From positions 1 to 64,000 of the forward strand of contig JAGOBF010000001.1 in assembly GCA_017983515.1 (NCBI GenBank): DNA of 64,000 nt. Direction: 5' to 3'. This DNA is from Promineifilum sp. (GTDB taxonomy: Bacteria; Chloroflexota; Anaerolineae; Promineifilales; Promineifilaceae). Made by a program: the position numbers and the translations under genes. Below, one piece after another: positions 33,006-42,831 of the stretch (positions are counted from its first letter, which is position 1; each line of letters opens with the position of its first letter). The notes under the pieces are model-generated. The model saw nothing but the letters and a program-made list of their open reading frames with translations. It searched no databases and was not told the origin of the DNA.

Positions 33006-34366
33006 TTGTCCACCCCCACGGTCATCTCGGCCGCGCGTTCGGATTCGGCCGAGACGCGGAAGTAGACCAGTGTCGCCGCCAGCATGACAGCCATCATGAT
33101 GAAGCTGATGGCCGAGCCGAACGGCCAGTCGCGGACGGTCATGAACTGCTGCTGCAGCAAGTTGCCCAGCAATGACACCTTCGCCCCGCCCATCAGGTCG
33201 GGCGTCACGTAGGCCCCCAGGGAGGGGATAAAGACGATGATCGACCCGGCGATGATGCCCGGCAGAGTCAGCGGCAGCAGGATGCGCCGGAAGCTTTGCC
33301 GCCGCCCGGCGTAGAGGTCGGAGGACGCCTCCAGCAGCGACCAGTTGACCTTCTCCAGATTGGTGTAGAGTGGCAGCACCATGAACGGCAGATAGCCGTA
33401 GAACAGCCCCAGCAGCACGGCCGGAAAATTATAAAGCAACGGCAATTTCTGCGATGTGGCCGCGGCCAGCCAATCGAACAGCGGAGATACGCCGGCCAGA
33501 CGCACCGCCTGCTCGTGGAGGGTGATGCTCCAGAAGTTGTTGATCAACCCCGAATCGCGCAGGATGAGCATCCAGGCGTAAGTGCGCACCAGGAAGTTGG
33601 TCCAGAAGGGGATCATGACCAGAAAGATGAGCACGGTGCGGCGGTTGGCCGGCTGGCGAGCGATCCAGTAGGCGAACGGGTAGGCGAAGAGCAGGCAGAT
33701 GACCGTGTTGAGCAGAGCCAACCACAGGGAACGGCCGAAGATGCGCAGGTAGATAAACTCGCCGTTGATGCGACTGAAGATGCGGGCGTAGTCGTTGAAC
33801 AAGGTTCGGACGTTGCCGAAGTCGTAGGTGACCGTGCCCAGCCGCGCCCGCTCTCCCAGACTGACGACGAAAACAATGGCCAAGGGAACGAGGAAAAAGA
33901 TGAGCAGCCAGTAGAAAGATGGAAAAGCCAGCGACCAGGCCGTCCGGCGCGTCAGCAGCAGGAACTGCATGCCGCTCAGCCCGGCCAACAGAACCGTGCC
34001 ATAGAACTCGCGGGCCAGCATGTAGTAGGCGACGGCGATGACCAGCGTCAGCAGAAGCGCGGCCAGGCCCAGCGGGCGTGCCCACCGCGTTTGGCGCAGC
34101 AGCCCGATCCCGGCGGCGAGCGCCAGTGCTGTCAGCGTCCCATAAACGGCATAGGCGACGACGGCCGGCCATTGGGCCAAAGCCAGTTCGGCCGCTAGCG
34201 GCTGCCAGTCGATAATATTGAAGGTTGCCCAACGGAGGAGCAGGGAGAGCCAGAGGAGAGACTGGCCCAGGAAGACGCAGGCGGCGGCCGTCAGAAAAGG
34301 GTCGCGGCCGCGCTGCATGGGGGTAGATGGGGGGCGACTCAGCCCGGTGTTATGCGCGGCAGCCAT
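33002..34366 (-). CDS. potB: PotB-like ABC permease with extra N-terminal membrane module
   Basis: The product is 454 residues, where PotB is usually near 280-300. The last 300 residues are a normal permease (GRSLWLALLNTVICLLFAYP, YLPFMVLPLYTNLEKVN, EASSDLYAGRRQSFRRILLP). The first 150 or so hold about four further hydrophobic segments (about 25-45, 58-82, 88-105, 108-128) of no recognised family. AGGAGG stands before the ATG at 34366, so the long form is real. Spacing and overlaps place it in the pot operon. The N-terminal module may be regulatory or assist insertion. Confidence 0.9.
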   Translation of the reverse strand: MAAAHNTGLSRPPSTPMQRGRDPFLTAAACVFLGQSLLWLSLLLRWATFNIIDWQPLAAELALAQWPAVVAYAVYGTLTALALAAGIGLLRQTRWARPLGLAALLLTLVIAVAYYMLAREFYGTVLLAGLSGMQFLLLTRRTAWSLAFPSFYWLLIFFLVPLAIVFVVSLGERARLGTVTYDFGNVRTLFNDYARIFSRINGEFIYLRIFGRSLWLALLNTVICLLFAYPFAYWIARQPANRRTVLIFLVMIPFWTNFLVRTYAWMLILRDSGLINNFWSITLHEQAVRLAGVSPLFDWLAAATSQKLPLLYNFPAVLLGLFYGYLPFMVLPLYTNLEKVNWSLLEASSDLYAGRRQSFRRILLPLTLPGIIAGSIIVFIPSLGAYVTPDLMGGAKVSLLGNLLQQQFMTVRDWPFGSAISFIMMAVMLAATLVYFRVSAESERAAEMTVGVDK

Positions 34367-34541
34367 CGGCTCCTCCTGCTGTTATGGAATCGGCGGCCGC
34401 CGGCGTGGTATCTACGAACGTTCATGCACATAACTATCCTCCGAGGATTAAGCGATGGATGTTTACGGATCAAACCAATTCCAAACAAGGAATCATATTT
34501 CATGATCCGTATCGCTTGCTAAATCCGTCGCCATTTCTTAT

Positions 34542-35747
34542 CTACTCGATCAAAATCTGCGCGTTCTCGGCCGCCCACTGCACATAGACCCGGCTGCCCA
34601 CGTCGAACGGCATGTCATAACGCGAGCCATAGTTTTGCTGGCGCACCACGAGCGACGCGCCGCCTTCGAGCGTGACCCGGAAACGTGTGTCCGTGCCGAT
34701 GTAATAAGCCTCTTCGAGCATCCCGTCCAATACGACATTCTCCGGCTCGGCCAGCAGAAACTCTTTCATATCGACCGCGCCGGGCAGCTTGGCCCCCAGG
34801 ATTCGCTCCAGTTCCTCCGCCTCCAGACCGCTCTCGGCTTTCAATACGTCCACTTTGCCTTGCGGGTAGAGGTTGATGCGCTCGGGGCGGATGGTCAGCG
34901 TCACCGACCGGCCGAGTTGCAGGTCGTGGCCCTCGTTGGCCGCCAAAACCCGCACACCGCCCTGCAAGATGACCATCGGATAATCCTCTTCCGTCTCCAG
35001 CCGGGCCACGGTGGCCGGCAGGAAATTCGTCTCGCCGATGAAATCGGCTACAAAGCGGTTGACGGGCTTCTCATAGACATCGTGGGGCGATCCGACCTGC
35101 TGCAAGACACCTTCGCTCATGATGCCGATGCGATCGGACATGGTCATGGCCTCTTCCTGGTCGTGGGTGACATAGATGAAAGTGATGCCAACCTCGGACT
35201 GAATGTGTTTGAGTTCGATCTGCATCGCCCGGCGCAACTTCAGGTCGAGCGCGCCCAGCGGCTCGTCGAGCAGCAGCACTTGCGGCCGGTTGACCAGCGC
35301 CCGCGCCAGGGCGACACGCTGCTGCTGGCCGCCGGAGAGCTGCCGGGGCTTGCGCTCAGCCATTTGCGGCAGGCGCACTAGCTCCAGCGCCTCGGCCACG
35401 CGCTGCTTGACCTCCGGGGCGGCCACTTTCTGCATCTCCAGCCCGAAGGCCACGTTCTGGGCCACGGTCATGTGGGGGAAGAGCGCGTAGTTCTGGAAGA
35501 CGGTGTTGACCGGCCGCTGATGGGCGGGGATGCCCTCGACGGTTTGCCCGCCGATGAAGATGCGCCCGTCGGTTGGCTGCTCAAACCCGGCGATCATGCG
35601 CAAGGTGGTCGTTTTGCCGCAGCCGCTGGGGCCGATGAGCGAAAAGAACTCGCCATCGCGAACTTGCAGGGTGAGAGCATCCACAGCGACGGCATCGCCG
35701 AAGCGTTTGGTGACGTCCAACAACTCCACGCGGAACGAATCTGTCAT
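34542..35747 (-). CDS. potA: PotA-like ABC transporter ATPase
   Basis: The product is 401 residues. The ABC domain covers about 5-235: Walker A GPSGCGKTT, Q-loop FQNYALFP, signature LSGGQQQ, Walker B LLLDEPLGALD and HDQEEA. The C-terminal TOBE domain is longer than usual, with about 30 residues containing an acidic helix (ESGLEAEELERI). GGAGAGG precedes the ATG at 35747. The frame also opens 12 bases earlier. potB lies 175 bases downstream, with no obvious signal in between. The upstream leader holds two hairpins. Confidence 0.94.
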   Translation of the reverse strand: MTDSFRVELLDVTKRFGDAVAVDALTLQVRDGEFFSLIGPSGCGKTTTLRMIAGFEQPTDGRIFIGGQTVEGIPAHQRPVNTVFQNYALFPHMTVAQNVAFGLEMQKVAAPEVKQRVAEALELVRLPQMAERKPRQLSGGQQQRVALARALVNRPQVLLLDEPLGALDLKLRRAMQIELKHIQSEVGITFIYVTHDQEEAMTMSDRIGIMSEGVLQQVGSPHDVYEKPVNRFVADFIGETNFLPATVARLETEEDYPMVILQGGVRVLAANEGHDLQLGRSVTLTIRPERINLYPQGKVDVLKAESGLEAEELERILGAKLPGAVDMKEFLLAEPENVVLDGMLEEAYYIGTDTRFRVTLEGGASLVVRQQNYGSRYDMPFDVGSRVYVQWAAENAQILIE

Positions 35748-35766
35748 GACCCTCTCCATTCCGGGA

Positions 35767-35818
35767 GACCCGCCGGGTCAGCAACCCTGTGATTACTCGA
35801 GGCATGCGTTCGCATGCC
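35767..35818 (-). promoter_or_regulatory. Two perfect short palindromes in the potA leader
   Basis: GACCCG C CGGGTC and GGCATGCG TT CGCATGCC lie 20-70 bases upstream of potA on the minus strand. They could be operator or leader hairpins. Confidence 0.4.
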
Positions 35819-36020
35819 GCCCCGTCAGGTCTTTCAAAATATCAAGCGAAAAAAAAGCCCGGCCCCGATCACCTCTCGGTAACCAATGCCAGAACCTTGC
35901 CCGGTCGCTATTCGCCGTCGCCCACCTGCCGATCCACAATGAGCGATTCGTTCACAGGTGGCTTGCGCGCTTGAAATGACCGCACTACCATACTACGATT
36001 ACGCTAAATTGACAATTCCA

Positions 36021-36051
36021 GAAGCCGGGTTTTTCCCGGAAACCCGGTTTC
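36021..36051. repeat. Repeat family A copy before the AOR gene
   Basis: GAAGCCGGGTTT and AAACCCGGTTTC match at 11 of 12 positions, with a seven-base loop TTCCCGG. Confidence 0.65.
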
Positions 36052-36067
36052 TAAGGACAAGACCCTC

Positions 36068-38029
36068 ATGCTACACGGATTCACCGGCAAGGTTCTGCAT
36101 GTTGACCTGACCCAGCGGCAGCTGACTATCGAACGACCGGCCGAGGCCTTCTACCAACTTTATCCCGGCGGCAGCCTGATGGGCCTCTACTACCTGTGGC
36201 ACAACACGCCGCCGGGCATCGATGCGCTGGACCCGCGCAACACGTTGACCTTTGCCGTTAGCGCGCCGACGGGCCTGCCCGTCAGCGGCCAGAGCCGCTG
36301 CACCGCCACCTGCAAATCGCCCACGACCAAGGGCGTGGCCGACAGCCAGGCCGGTGGCTTCTGGCCGGCCGAACTTAAGTTCGCCGGGTTCGACGCCATT
36401 GTCATCCGCGGCGCGTCGGAAACCCCCGTCTACCTGTGGATCCACAACGGCGAAGCCGAATTGCGCGACGCCACGCACTTGTGGGGCCACTTCACCCACG
36501 ACGTGGATACGATGCTGAAAGACGAACTGGACGACCAGAAGATCGAGATCGCCCAGATCGGCCCCGCGGGCGAGAAGCTGTCGATGTTCGCCGCCGTCAT
36601 GAACATGAGCAATCGCGCCTGGGGTCGCACCGGCGTGGGCACGGTCATGGGCAGCAAGAAGCTCAAGGCCATCGCCGTGCGCGGCATGCAGCAACCCCAA
36701 CCGGCCGACAAAAAGGCCGTCGTCGCCCTGTCACGTCGGGGGCCAAAGCTGATGCCCGAACGCCGCGACGTGGCCAGCCTGGGCCGCTATGGGACGGCCG
36801 ATACCGTCATGGGCCAGGAGGGCGCCGGCGGGCTGCCGACCCGTAACTGGGACAGCGGGGTGATGGACATCGCCGAAGCCGAGGCCATCAGCGGCGAGCG
36901 CCTCTATCTGGAACTACTGCGCGGCGCGGCCGACGGCGCCCAGGACAAGATCGGCCGCGACACCTGCTACGCCTGTATCGTGCGCTGCAAGCGCGTCGTC
37001 GAGTCGGAGTACCGCGACCACCAGCTCGTGCCGGCCTACGGCGGGCCGGAATACGAGACAATCTCGACGTTCGGCTCCTACTGCGGCGTGAGCGATCTAC
37101 ATGCCATCAGCTATGCGAACCAACTTTGCAATATGTACGGCGTCGATTCCATCTCCTGCGGGGCGACGCTGTCGTGGGCTATGGAATGTTTCGAGCAAGG
37201 CCTGCTCACCTTGGAGGAGACCGGCGGCATTCCGCTCAACTACAGCGATGCCGAGGCGATGATCGCCATGCTGGAGAAGACACTCAAGCGCGAAGGATTC
37301 GGCGACGTGCTGGCCGAGGGGTCGGCGCGGGCCGCCCAGCGGCTGGGCAAGGGCCACGAGTACGTCCTGACCGTCAAGGGCCAGGAGATTCCGGCCCACA
37401 TGCCCCACGTCAAGCGTAGTCTGGGGCTGATCTATGCCGTCAACCCGTTTGGGGCCGACCATCAGAGCAGCGAGCACGACCCGATGTATCATCCAAAACT
37501 ATACGAAGGCCAACCGGAAGCGCCCGGCTACAAACGCTATCTGGCCCAGATCGGCCTGACGACGCCCACCGCCCCCAAAGCAATGAATCCGGAGAAGGTC
37601 GAGTTCGCCTTGCTGACGCAGTACAACTTCAGCGCCGCCGACGTGCTGGGCTACTGCCAATTCGTCTTCGGCCCGGCCTGGCAGCTCTACGGCCCGCAGG
37701 ATATGGCCGACCTGCTGGCCGCGGCCACGGGCTGGGACGTGGGCGTAGACGACATACAGGCGATCGGCCGCCGCCGCCTCAACCTGATGCGCGCCTACAA
37801 TGCCCGCGAGGGGCTGACCCGCGACCAGGACACGCTGCCCGGGAAGCTGTTCACCAAGCCACTCAGCGGCGGCCGCACCGACGGCATGACCCTCGACCCG
37901 GCCGAACTGGACCTGGCGCTCACGATGTACTTTGAGCTGGCCGGCTGGGACGTGGAAACGGGCACGCCGCGGCGGGCGACGCTGGAGGAAGTGGGGTTGG
38001 GCTGGGTGGCGGAAGCGCTAAGTCTGTGA
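36068..38029 (+). CDS. Tungsten-type aldehyde:ferredoxin oxidoreductase (AOR family)
   Basis: The product is 653 residues. The N-terminal tungstopterin domain includes CKSPTTKGVADSQAGG (about 78) and AELKFAGFDAIVIRG. The [4Fe-4S] cysteines appear as CYACIVRC (about 300-307), with a later DSISCGATLSWAMEC. AOR enzymes oxidise aldehydes to acids with ferredoxin as acceptor, using tungsten. The exact substrate is unknown. No ferredoxin gene or tungstate transporter is adjacent. It is divergent from potA, 320 bases away, with a family A palindrome just upstream. Confidence 0.92.
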   Translation: MLHGFTGKVLHVDLTQRQLTIERPAEAFYQLYPGGSLMGLYYLWHNTPPGIDALDPRNTLTFAVSAPTGLPVSGQSRCTATCKSPTTKGVADSQAGGFWPAELKFAGFDAIVIRGASETPVYLWIHNGEAELRDATHLWGHFTHDVDTMLKDELDDQKIEIAQIGPAGEKLSMFAAVMNMSNRAWGRTGVGTVMGSKKLKAIAVRGMQQPQPADKKAVVALSRRGPKLMPERRDVASLGRYGTADTVMGQEGAGGLPTRNWDSGVMDIAEAEAISGERLYLELLRGAADGAQDKIGRDTCYACIVRCKRVVESEYRDHQLVPAYGGPEYETISTFGSYCGVSDLHAISYANQLCNMYGVDSISCGATLSWAMECFEQGLLTLEETGGIPLNYSDAEAMIAMLEKTLKREGFGDVLAEGSARAAQRLGKGHEYVLTVKGQEIPAHMPHVKRSLGLIYAVNPFGADHQSSEHDPMYHPKLYEGQPEAPGYKRYLAQIGLTTPTAPKAMNPEKVEFALLTQYNFSAADVLGYCQFVFGPAWQLYGPQDMADLLAAATGWDVGVDDIQAIGRRRLNLMRAYNAREGLTRDQDTLPGKLFTKPLSGGRTDGMTLDPAELDLALTMYFELAGWDVETGTPRRATLEEVGLGWVAEALSL

Positions 38030-38135
38030 TATTTCGCAATCATGATCGGTAGCGCACCCTGCCGAGGTTGTGTCTTGCCTCGCCCGCAGAAAGCTTGCGC
38101 CACAGGATGAAGACGGCCGGCCTGCCGGTTCGCCC

Positions 38136-41100
38136 CTACCATTTGCCGTCCAGGATCTCCTGAACGACCGTGTCGAAATCCAGCGCCGCGCCGGACGCCA
38201 GCGCGGCGTCCACTCTTTGCTCATCCCATTCCACGGCCGCCAGCACCTCGGCGATGCCGGTTTGCTTCTGCTGGGGCGTGCCGGGGTGGGCGCGGGCCAG
38301 ACCGAGCAGGGCCAGAGCGCGGCCGGTTTCGCCCTGCTTGACCAAAACGTCGGCCAGCGGAACCATAGCCGCCAGTTGCAGAGGCACCGCGCCCACCTGC
38401 TGGGCCAGGCGCACGCATTCGCGGACATAGCGGCGGCCGGCGTCCAGTTCGCCGAGTGTAGCGTAGACATCGGCCAGATTATGGGCGTTGATGGCCATGC
38501 GGTCGATCATCCCCATTTCCTCGCCGGCTTCCAGGGAAGCCAGATAATGGACTATGGCGCCGTTAAAATCCCCGGCATATTGCTTGGTCGCCCCGATGTT
38601 GGACTCGATGATCGACTCCTGATAGCGGTTGCCCGCCTGCCGCGCCAGAGTAAGGCAGAGATCGAAGTAGCGCAGCGATCCCTCAAAATCCCGGCCAAGT
38701 CCGGCGATAATGCCCAATGTTTGTGTCGCGCCTGTTTCCAGGGCGATGTCGCCCGTGTCGCGCCCTATTTGTCGCGCCTCGGCGGCGTGCTGCTCGGCCG
38801 CGTCAAGATTCCCGTTTTGCCACTCCTGAGTGGCCAGGGCGATGAGGACACTCGCCAGCGTCTGGCCGCCGGATTGGCGCGCCAGGCCCAGCGCTTCTTC
38901 CAGGAGCCGGCCCGCCTCCTCAGTGCGGCCGACGCTGGAAGCGGCCGGGGCTAACCGGCTAAGCGCTTCCGCCTGGGCCCGGAGGTCGCCGCTTTGGCGC
39001 GCCAGCTCCAGCGCTCGCCGCATGGCTTGCTCCACGGCCGGGAAGTCACTCAAACGCAACGTGGCCTCGCCCAGCTTCAGATAGTGGGGCAGCGACTCGA
39101 TAGACAGTGCGCCGCTTTCTTTGCGCAACGCCAGCGCTCGCTCGAACCCCTCGCGCGCGGCACGAAAGGCGCTCGTGCGCAGGGCTTGTTCGCCCGACCG
39201 GTGCTGGTAAGCAGCGGCGCGATCAAACTCGCCGGCCTGGGTATAATGCTCGGCGATCAGCCCCAGATATTCGCCAATGCGCTCGCTCGCGTGCTCTTCC
39301 AACCAGCGGGCGACCTTGCCGTGGAACTCGGCCCGATATTTAAGCAAGACTGTCTCATAGGTCACGTCGCGCAACAGGGCGTGTTTAAAGATGTACTCAT
39401 CAACCCCGGTGAACGACGAACGCTCGCGCCGGAAGATCAGCTCGCGGTTGCGGACCGATTCGAGTGTATCAGCTAATCCCGCGCGGCCGCCGTCCATTAA
39501 CTCGGCCACGGCATCGGCCCAAAACAGACGACCGACGACAGATGCCCGCTGGAGCGTTTCGCGTTCCGGTTGGGGCAGGCCGTCCAGACGGGCCTGCAGC
39601 AGGCCGGTCAGCGTGGCCGGCACTTGCAGCCCGCCCAGCTTTTCGTTCTGCACCCGCCACACGTCGCCTGCCGTAGAAACCGGGTTGCTTCCTGGAAACT
39701 CGGGCTCCGTTCGATGATCCCCTCTTTTGATCACCCCCTGGTCGATCAGCATCTTGACCAGTTCTTCGACGTAGAACGGGTTCCCCTCGGCCGTGTCGAC
39801 GATCAGCTCGCCTAGAACATCGGGCAGGTTGACCACGTGGCGCAGAATTTCATCGACCAGCGCCCGGCTGGCATACCTGGATAGCGGTGCCAGCATGATC
39901 CGCCGGAACGCGGCCTGCCCCTCGCCCCACGAGGGCCGCCGCTCGAACAGGCTGGGTCTGGCCAAAGCCAGGAGCAGCAATCTCGCCTGGGGAATGGCCG
40001 AGGCCAGATGGGTAGCCAGATCAAGCGACGCATCATCGGCCCAATGAATGTCTTCCAGAAAGACGATGACCGGGCGAGTCGCGACCAGCGACCGGAAATA
40101 TTGGGTCAGGTGGGCGCGGGCGACCGTCCCGAATTCGGTGCTGTTGAGCAGGTTAGTGACGGCCGGGCTGGCCGAGAAGTCGAAGCCCAACCAGTGTCCG
40201 ACGATGTCGGCTCGCTCCGGTTCCAGGAAGCCGTCCACGCCGGCGCGGAACTTTTCCAGCGCCACGGTGGCCGAATCGTTGTCCCGGATGTCGAAGCGAA
40301 AGGCAAACAGATCGCGAAACAGGCTGAAAGGGACGTGCTGGGTGTTGGGGATGCTGCGGCCTTTGAAGTAGCGGATTTGCTCCGGCCGCAACTCCAGCCA
40401 GTTTTCGAACTCGTACAGCAGCCGGCTCTTGCCCACGCCCGCCTCGCCGATGATGATCGCCACCTGCGTCTCCCCGGCCTCGGCCGCGGCCACATAGGCG
40501 TTTTCCAGCGCCAGCAGTTCCGCATCGCGGCCGATCATCCGCGTCTCGACCCCCTCGACCCCGCGCGTCCCCAGGTGGAAGGCGCGCGGTTTGGCCCGCT
40601 GGATGACGTAGGTTTGCACCGGCCCGGCCTTGCCTTTGACGATCAGCGGCTCCCGGGCGGTCACGTCGAAAATGCCGCGGACGTGGCGATAGGTGTCGTG
40701 GGAGATAAGGACATGACCGACCGGCGCGGCATGTTCCAGTCGGCTGGCCAGGTTGACCGCGTCGCCCATGGCGGTGAGTTCGCCGGTGGTGCCCATGCCG
40801 CCCAGCACCACCGGCCCAGTATTCACCCCGATGCGCAGGGCCAGGGGCGCGCTGTTAGTCTCGCAGAAGATATCGACCGCCGCTTGCATGGCCAGTCCGG
40901 CCCGCACGGCCATTTCGGGGTCGTCCTCACGCGCGGTGTCGGCCCCCCACAGGGCCATGACCGCGTCGCCGATGTGCTTGTCGATGTGGCCGCCGTTGTC
41001 GGTGATGGCCCGGTCGACGACGGCCCACAGGTCGTTCATGACCCCGGCCACCTCCTCGGCGTCCATCATCTCTGATAGGGCGGTGAAGCCGGAGACGTCG

Positions 41101-41282
41101 GCGAAAAGGACGGTAGCCTGCTTGCGCTGCTGGACGGGGCGAGCCTGTGCTTCCAGCGCGGCCAGCTTTTCGCGCATGGGCGCGATGGCCGCGTCGACCA
41201 CGGCGTCGCCCAACAGCGGCCGCTGAGCTTCAATGGCGGTCATGGCCGCCCGCAACTGTGTGATCTCCATTTCCGTCGACAT
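38136..41282 (-). CDS. Class III adenylate/guanylate cyclase with AAA-like ATPase and TPR domains
   Basis: The product is about 1,048 residues. A class III cyclase domain (about 45-230) retains the two metal Asp (LFADVSGFT, IGDAVMALWG), the substrate Lys (DKHIGD) and the transition-state Asn/Arg (GDAVNLASRLE). An ATPase domain begins near 280 (GEAGVGKSRLLYEFE). A long TPR array fills about 690-1030. This layout is common in Chloroflexota and Actinobacteria, where it acts as a cytosolic signalling ATPase. An in-frame family A palindrome encodes about 13 residues near 530 (TEPEFPGSNPVST). The ATG at 41282 is preceded by a TGCTATAAT extended -10 (41313-41321). Confidence 0.9.
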   Translation of the reverse strand: MSTEMEITQLRAAMTAIEAQRPLLGDAVVDAAIAPMREKLAALEAQARPVQQRKQATVLFADVSGFTALSEMMDAEEVAGVMNDLWAVVDRAITDNGGHIDKHIGDAVMALWGADTAREDDPEMAVRAGLAMQAAVDIFCETNSAPLALRIGVNTGPVVLGGMGTTGELTAMGDAVNLASRLEHAAPVGHVLISHDTYRHVRGIFDVTAREPLIVKGKAGPVQTYVIQRAKPRAFHLGTRGVEGVETRMIGRDAELLALENAYVAAAEAGETQVAIIIGEAGVGKSRLLYEFENWLELRPEQIRYFKGRSIPNTQHVPFSLFRDLFAFRFDIRDNDSATVALEKFRAGVDGFLEPERADIVGHWLGFDFSASPAVTNLLNSTEFGTVARAHLTQYFRSLVATRPVIVFLEDIHWADDASLDLATHLASAIPQARLLLLALARPSLFERRPSWGEGQAAFRRIMLAPLSRYASRALVDEILRHVVNLPDVLGELIVDTAEGNPFYVEELVKMLIDQGVIKRGDHRTEPEFPGSNPVSTAGDVWRVQNEKLGGLQVPATLTGLLQARLDGLPQPERETLQRASVVGRLFWADAVAELMDGGRAGLADTLESVRNRELIFRRERSSFTGVDEYIFKHALLRDVTYETVLLKYRAEFHGKVARWLEEHASERIGEYLGLIAEHYTQAGEFDRAAAYQHRSGEQALRTSAFRAAREGFERALALRKESGALSIESLPHYLKLGEATLRLSDFPAVEQAMRRALELARQSGDLRAQAEALSRLAPAASSVGRTEEAGRLLEEALGLARQSGGQTLASVLIALATQEWQNGNLDAAEQHAAEARQIGRDTGDIALETGATQTLGIIAGLGRDFEGSLRYFDLCLTLARQAGNRYQESIIESNIGATKQYAGDFNGAIVHYLASLEAGEEMGMIDRMAINAHNLADVYATLGELDAGRRYVRECVRLAQQVGAVPLQLAAMVPLADVLVKQGETGRALALLGLARAHPGTPQQKQTGIAEVLAAVEWDEQRVDAALASGAALDFDTVVQEILDGKW
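39676..39707. repeat. Repeat family A copy inserted in-frame in the cyclase gene
   Basis: GAAACCGGGTT and AACTCGGGCTC, with a loop GCTTCCTGGA, have the same shape and sequence as the intergenic copies. It is translated within the cyclase as EPEFPGSNPVS. Confidence 0.6.
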
Positions 41283-41312
41283 GACCAACCGTCCACTCCA
41301 ACTATGCGGAGC

Positions 41313-41321
41313 ATTATAGCA
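41313..41321 (-). promoter_or_regulatory. Extended -10 promoter of the cyclase gene
   Basis: On the minus strand the sequence is TGCTATAAT. It lies about 31 bases before the chosen start at 41282. Confidence 0.65.
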
Positions 41322-41364
41322 TAGCCGGTCGGGGAGGCGATGCGTTGGGGAGAGACGGTTGTGC

Positions 41365-42831
41365 TCAGAGATGCACGGGCGACGATGAGCCGTCACCGCC
41401 GGCGGGCGTTCGCTTCTCCATCGGCCGCAGCCACACCGACACACTCTCCGGCTCCATCGTCTCCTGAATCACGCGGGCTAGCTCGGCCGTCAGCGCGTCG
41501 AGGTCGGTTTCATCGCGGGCCGTGGCGGCGAAGCGGGCCAGCACCTGCTCGGCGTCATACTTCTTGCGGAAGAAGCGCCGGTCGATGATCGCCTGCACCC
41601 GGCGGCGCAGAGGCAGGAACATCGCAGCGATGAGCAGGGTGGAAAGGACGACGGCCGCCGTTGAGTCGCCCGTGATAGGAGACAAAAGACGTTGCAGGAT
41701 GACGACGCTGCCGAAGTAGACCAGCGCCAGCAGCGCGGTCAGGATGGCGTAGGACGTTGTCTTGCGGATGATGACGTCGATGTCGAACAGGCGGTAGCGC
41801 AGGACGGCCATGCCCAGCGCCACGCCCATGACGCCGAAGCTGAGGGACGAGATCAGGTTCAGGGCTGCGACCAGAGCCGGCGCGTTGAAGAAGACCGGGA
41901 TGTAGGTCAGCAGGAAGAGGCCGACGCCGGCGATCATCCCGCCCAGCCCCCAGCGCAGTTGGGCGCGGCTGACGGCGTCGCGCATGGTGAAGGCGTGGGC
42001 AATGAGAATAACCAGGGCCATCAGCGCGCTCAGAGCCGTCCACGCCCAGCCCAGGACGAACTGCTGGCGGAAGAACGCGCCCAAGACCAGGAGGCCGATC
42101 CCGTAGGGCAGCCAGGCGAGCCACGGGTGGCGGACCAAAATGGGTGAAGGATGGGGAAACATCAGGGCGAAGCGGATAAAGGCGGGCGGCAGCAGGACCG
42201 TGAAGGCGGAGAAAATGGTGCCGACAACGGCCAGCGTCGCCGCCGGAAATATGTTGTCGGGGATCATACTCGGCGGCAGGCCGTCGACCATAGAGACGGC
42301 GAATATGGGTGCGGCCAGCATCAATAGTGCCCGCGCCGCCGGGTTATCCGGCCGCCGCCAGAAGGCCAGGAAGCTGATGCCGAGAAAGAGAACGAGGCCC
42401 AAGAAGTCGGGCAGCGTACCTGGCGTGATGAGGCGGCGGGCCAGGAGGCCTACATCCCAGTGGACAAGCGGCACCTCGAGTGCCACTGCGCGGCCGTCGC
42501 GCAGCACTGTGTAGCGCACCGTGGTGCCGGCGCGCCACTGCTCGCGCAGCTGCCACTGGCCCTTCACCTGAAGCGTCTCGAGCGAAATGCCTTCGACGGC
42601 GGTCAGGTAGTCGCCCGGCCGCAATCCGGAGGGCGCGCCCATAACGTTGTGCTGGTAGGTGAACCCCGCCCCGGCGTCGAAATCGTCGGGCGGCGCGGAA
42701 TGCCACCCGTCGGTGGGCAGGGTGACCCGGTAGACGCTGCTTGCCAGCGCCAGGGCGACGAGCGCCGCCGCCACCAGCAAGTGTAACCACGCGCCGCGGT
42801 CGAAGCGACTTGTCGATGAAGATTGACTCAT
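41365..42831 (-). CDS. Multi-pass membrane protein with PDZ-like N-terminal region, paralogue 1
   Basis: The product is 488 residues. After a first helix (about 13-30), a PDZ-like periplasmic segment (GLRPGDYLTAVEGISL) is followed by six to eight membrane helices (about 125-345). The conserved C-terminal block starts at YRLFDIDVIIRKTTSYA and reads on through STLLIAAMFLPLRRRVQ, FFRKKYDAEQVLARF and LDALTAELARVIQETMEPE. That block occurs in Chloroflexota sensor kinases just before the GAF/kinase part, but here the protein stops with no kinase. It overlaps its paralogue's stop by four bases. Function is unknown. Confidence 0.75.
   Translation of the reverse strand: MSQSSSTSRFDRGAWLHLLVAAALVALALASSVYRVTLPTDGWHSAPPDDFDAGAGFTYQHNVMGAPSGLRPGDYLTAVEGISLETLQVKGQWQLREQWRAGTTVRYTVLRDGRAVALEVPLVHWDVGLLARRLITPGTLPDFLGLVLFLGISFLAFWRRPDNPAARALLMLAAPIFAVSMVDGLPPSMIPDNIFPAATLAVVGTIFSAFTVLLPPAFIRFALMFPHPSPILVRHPWLAWLPYGIGLLVLGAFFRQQFVLGWAWTALSALMALVILIAHAFTMRDAVSRAQLRWGLGGMIAGVGLFLLTYIPVFFNAPALVAALNLISSLSFGVMGVALGMAVLRYRLFDIDVIIRKTTSYAILTALLALVYFGSVVILQRLLSPITGDSTAAVVLSTLLIAAMFLPLRRRVQAIIDRRFFRKKYDAEQVLARFAATARDETDLDALTAELARVIQETMEPESVSVWLRPMEKRTPAGGDGSSSPVHL

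Larger units (their letters stand above)
35748..36067. other. Divergent potA / AOR control region
   Basis: There is no gene here. It contains GACCCG-C-CGGGTC (35767-35779), GGCATGCG-TT-CGCATGCC (35801-35818), a GCCCACCTG ... CAGGTGGC pair (about 35930-35962), and a family A repeat (36021-36051). Both flanking genes read outward, so promoters for both must lie here. Confidence 0.55.
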
